This document shows, piece after piece, positions 57,388 to 58,351 of a stretch of 58,351 bases of DNA (its first letter is position 1; every line of letters starts with the position of its first letter). Made by a program: the position numbers and the translations under genes. The notes under the pieces are model-generated. The model did no database searches, had not been told where the DNA came from, and saw only the letters and a program-made list of their open reading frames with translations. This DNA is from Lentilactobacillus raoultii (GTDB lineage Bacteria > Bacillota > Bacilli > Lactobacillales > Lactobacillaceae): contig NZ_LS423004.1 of the NCBI RefSeq assembly GCF_900411375.1, positions 1-58,351 of the forward strand. The letters are read 5' to 3'.

Positions 57388-58351
57388 ATGGAACTGTCAT
57401 CATTAGCACTGGTGGGCAATCCCAACAGTGGTAAAACAACGCTATTTAATGCTTTAACCGGGTCTAATCAGCATATTGGTAATTGGCCGGGTGTCACGGT
57501 GGAACGAAAGAGCGGCCAATTAAAGTCTGATAAGTCAATCCTGGTCCAGGATTTGCCGGGAATTTATTCGCTGTCGCCTTACAGTTCGGAAGAGTTAATC
57601 ACTCGAAAATATTTACTGGATGATTTACCCAGTGAAATTTTAGATGTGGTTGATGCAACCAACTTGGAACGAAATTTATATTTGACACTCCAGTTGATGG
57701 AAACTGGGATTCCACTATTGCTTATTTTGAATATGATGGATATTCTCAAAAAGCAGCATCATCGGCGAATCAATTTGAAAAAATTGGCTTACATATTGGA
57801 TGTGCCGGTGGTCAGTGTGAGTGCTTTAAAAAAGCAGAACCTGGGCCAGCTAACCGAAAAGATCAAGGATCGGGACGCTGAGGATCATCAATATGCCTAT
57901 CCAGGCTACGATCCGCGCTTAGAGTCGGCGCTATCAATGATCCAAAATCAATTGAAGGGCCATTTGCCGGCAAACGAATTACGCTGGTACGCCATTAAAG
58001 TGTTTGAGCGTGATGAAGCGGTTAGTGCTACTTTAAACTTGACTGATAAGCAGCAAAGCGAAATTGAAGCGACCATTAAGGCCACCGAAAAAATCTTTGA
58101 TGATAACAGTGACAGCATTGTCGTGAATGCGCGCTATGACTTGATTGCTAAAATAGTTGAAATGTGTGTGGTAGATACCAGTGATTTTAAAATGTCAATG
58201 AGTGATCGAGTTGACCGGATTGTGACCAATCGCTGGTTGGCTTTACCAATTTTTGTCTTGGTCATGTGGGCAGTTTATTATTTATCCATTCAAACCATCG
58301 GCACGATTGGCAGTGACTGGGTCAATGACACCCTCTTTGGGGCTTGGATTC
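57388..58351 (+). CDS. feoB: Ferrous iron transporter FeoB, truncated by the window end
   Basis: The first ~321 residues of FeoB: N-terminal G domain with G1 [21 protein letters not shown] (switch region), G3 [15 protein letters not shown] and G4 NMMD, then a helical GDI-like spacer, and the first membrane helix ([18 protein letters not shown]) after the conserved [10 protein letters not shown]. The open frame runs to the last base. ATG 57388 follows GAGGAGG. Confidence 0.95.
   Translation, partial: MELSSLALVGNPNSGKTTLFNALTGSNQHIGNWPGVTVERKSGQLKSDKSILVQDLPGIYSLSPYSSEELITRKYLLDDLPSEILDVVDATNLERNLYLTLQLMETGIPLLLILNMMDILKKQHHRRINLKKLAYILDVPVVSVSALKKQNLGQLTEKIKDRDAEDHQYAYPGYDPRLESALSMIQNQLKGHLPANELRWYAIKVFERDEAVSATLNLTDKQQSEIEATIKATEKIFDDNSDSIVVNARYDLIAKIVEMCVVDTSDFKMSMSDRVDRIVTNRWLALPIFVLVMWAVYYLSIQTIGTIGSDWVNDTLFGAWI

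Noticed and set aside
1-58351. tRNA or rRNA genes, prophage and origin of replication
   Set aside because: I looked for cloverleaf-like TTCRANY motifs, rRNA stretches, integrase or phage structural genes and DnaA-box clusters and saw none that I could support.

Overview
The window looks like chromosomal DNA of a low-GC, heterofermentative lactic acid bacterium of the Lactobacillaceae, most likely Lentilactobacillus (buchneri group) or a close relative. That placement rests on gene content and style: TPP-riboswitch thiMDE salvage operon, DHA2 drug exporter, FecCD siderophore uptake, LysM-NlpC/P60 hydrolase, CcpA-type cre sites and many sugar loci. It is an inference, not a database result.

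Layout. 0-4.3 kb: a transposase remnant and purine genes (guaC, with an apparent frameshift, and purA on the minus strand; purB divergent, with PurBox-like sites between). 4.4-17.7 kb: a carbohydrate island with an SDR plus L-rhamnose isomerase pair, a LacI/MFS/GH13 alpha-glucosidase locus, and a GH27/GPH transporter/AraC/GH36 alpha-galactoside locus, most with cre-like sites. 17.8-21.9 kb: LytTR plus LiaF-like membrane protein, a solitary YafQ-like toxin, three tandem candidate small RNAs, an esterase and a YczE-type membrane protein. 22-30.8 kb: hypotheticals, glycerol kinase, an RlmCD-type methyltransferase, aldo/keto reductase, acetyltransferase, SDR. 31-34 kb: TPP riboswitch and thiMDE. 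34-41 kb: a frameshifted HEPN-like gene, a secreted protein, and a four-gene siderophore ABC transporter (ATPase gene frameshifted near its end). 41-49 kb: MacB-type ABC transporter, Lys/Ala-rich protein, OsmC, OppA-type lipoprotein, YisL, cell-wall hydrolase. 49-58 kb: degenerate Fic protein, secreted GH78 alpha-L-rhamnosidase, two His-rich proteins with an ArsR regulator, DHA2 exporter, a candidate small RNA, and feoA-feoB (feoB runs off the end).

Two things stand out as possibly undescribed. (1) Six intergenic arrays of a ~120-125 bp repeat that folds into one long multi-helix hairpin. About 12 full copies are present. Helix sequences differ between copies but the two arms change together (compensatory changes in up to five helices), and every array ends in a lone copy of the left-end direct repeat. 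(2) Three tandem minus-strand transcription units of about 110-140 nt at 19.46-20.28 kb. Each has C-rich (CCCC) hairpin loops and a strong intrinsic terminator, and each is preceded by the same promoter geometry: hexamers like TTCACA repeated every 11 bp, then 9 nt, then a -10 box. The same geometry, to the base, precedes a small secreted protein gene at 53.1 kb. This resembles two-component-controlled multicopy anti-Shine-Dalgarno sRNA families such as Listeria LhrC.

The catabolic genes fit a plant-material or fermented-food lifestyle: extracellular rhamnosidase, alpha-galactosidases and isomalto-oligosaccharide hydrolysis, with glycerol kinase that lacks the usual PTS-phosphorylated histidine. 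Three single-base frameshifts (guaC, the 34.3 kb gene, fhuC-like gene), two of them in homopolymers, could be real lesions or assembly errors.
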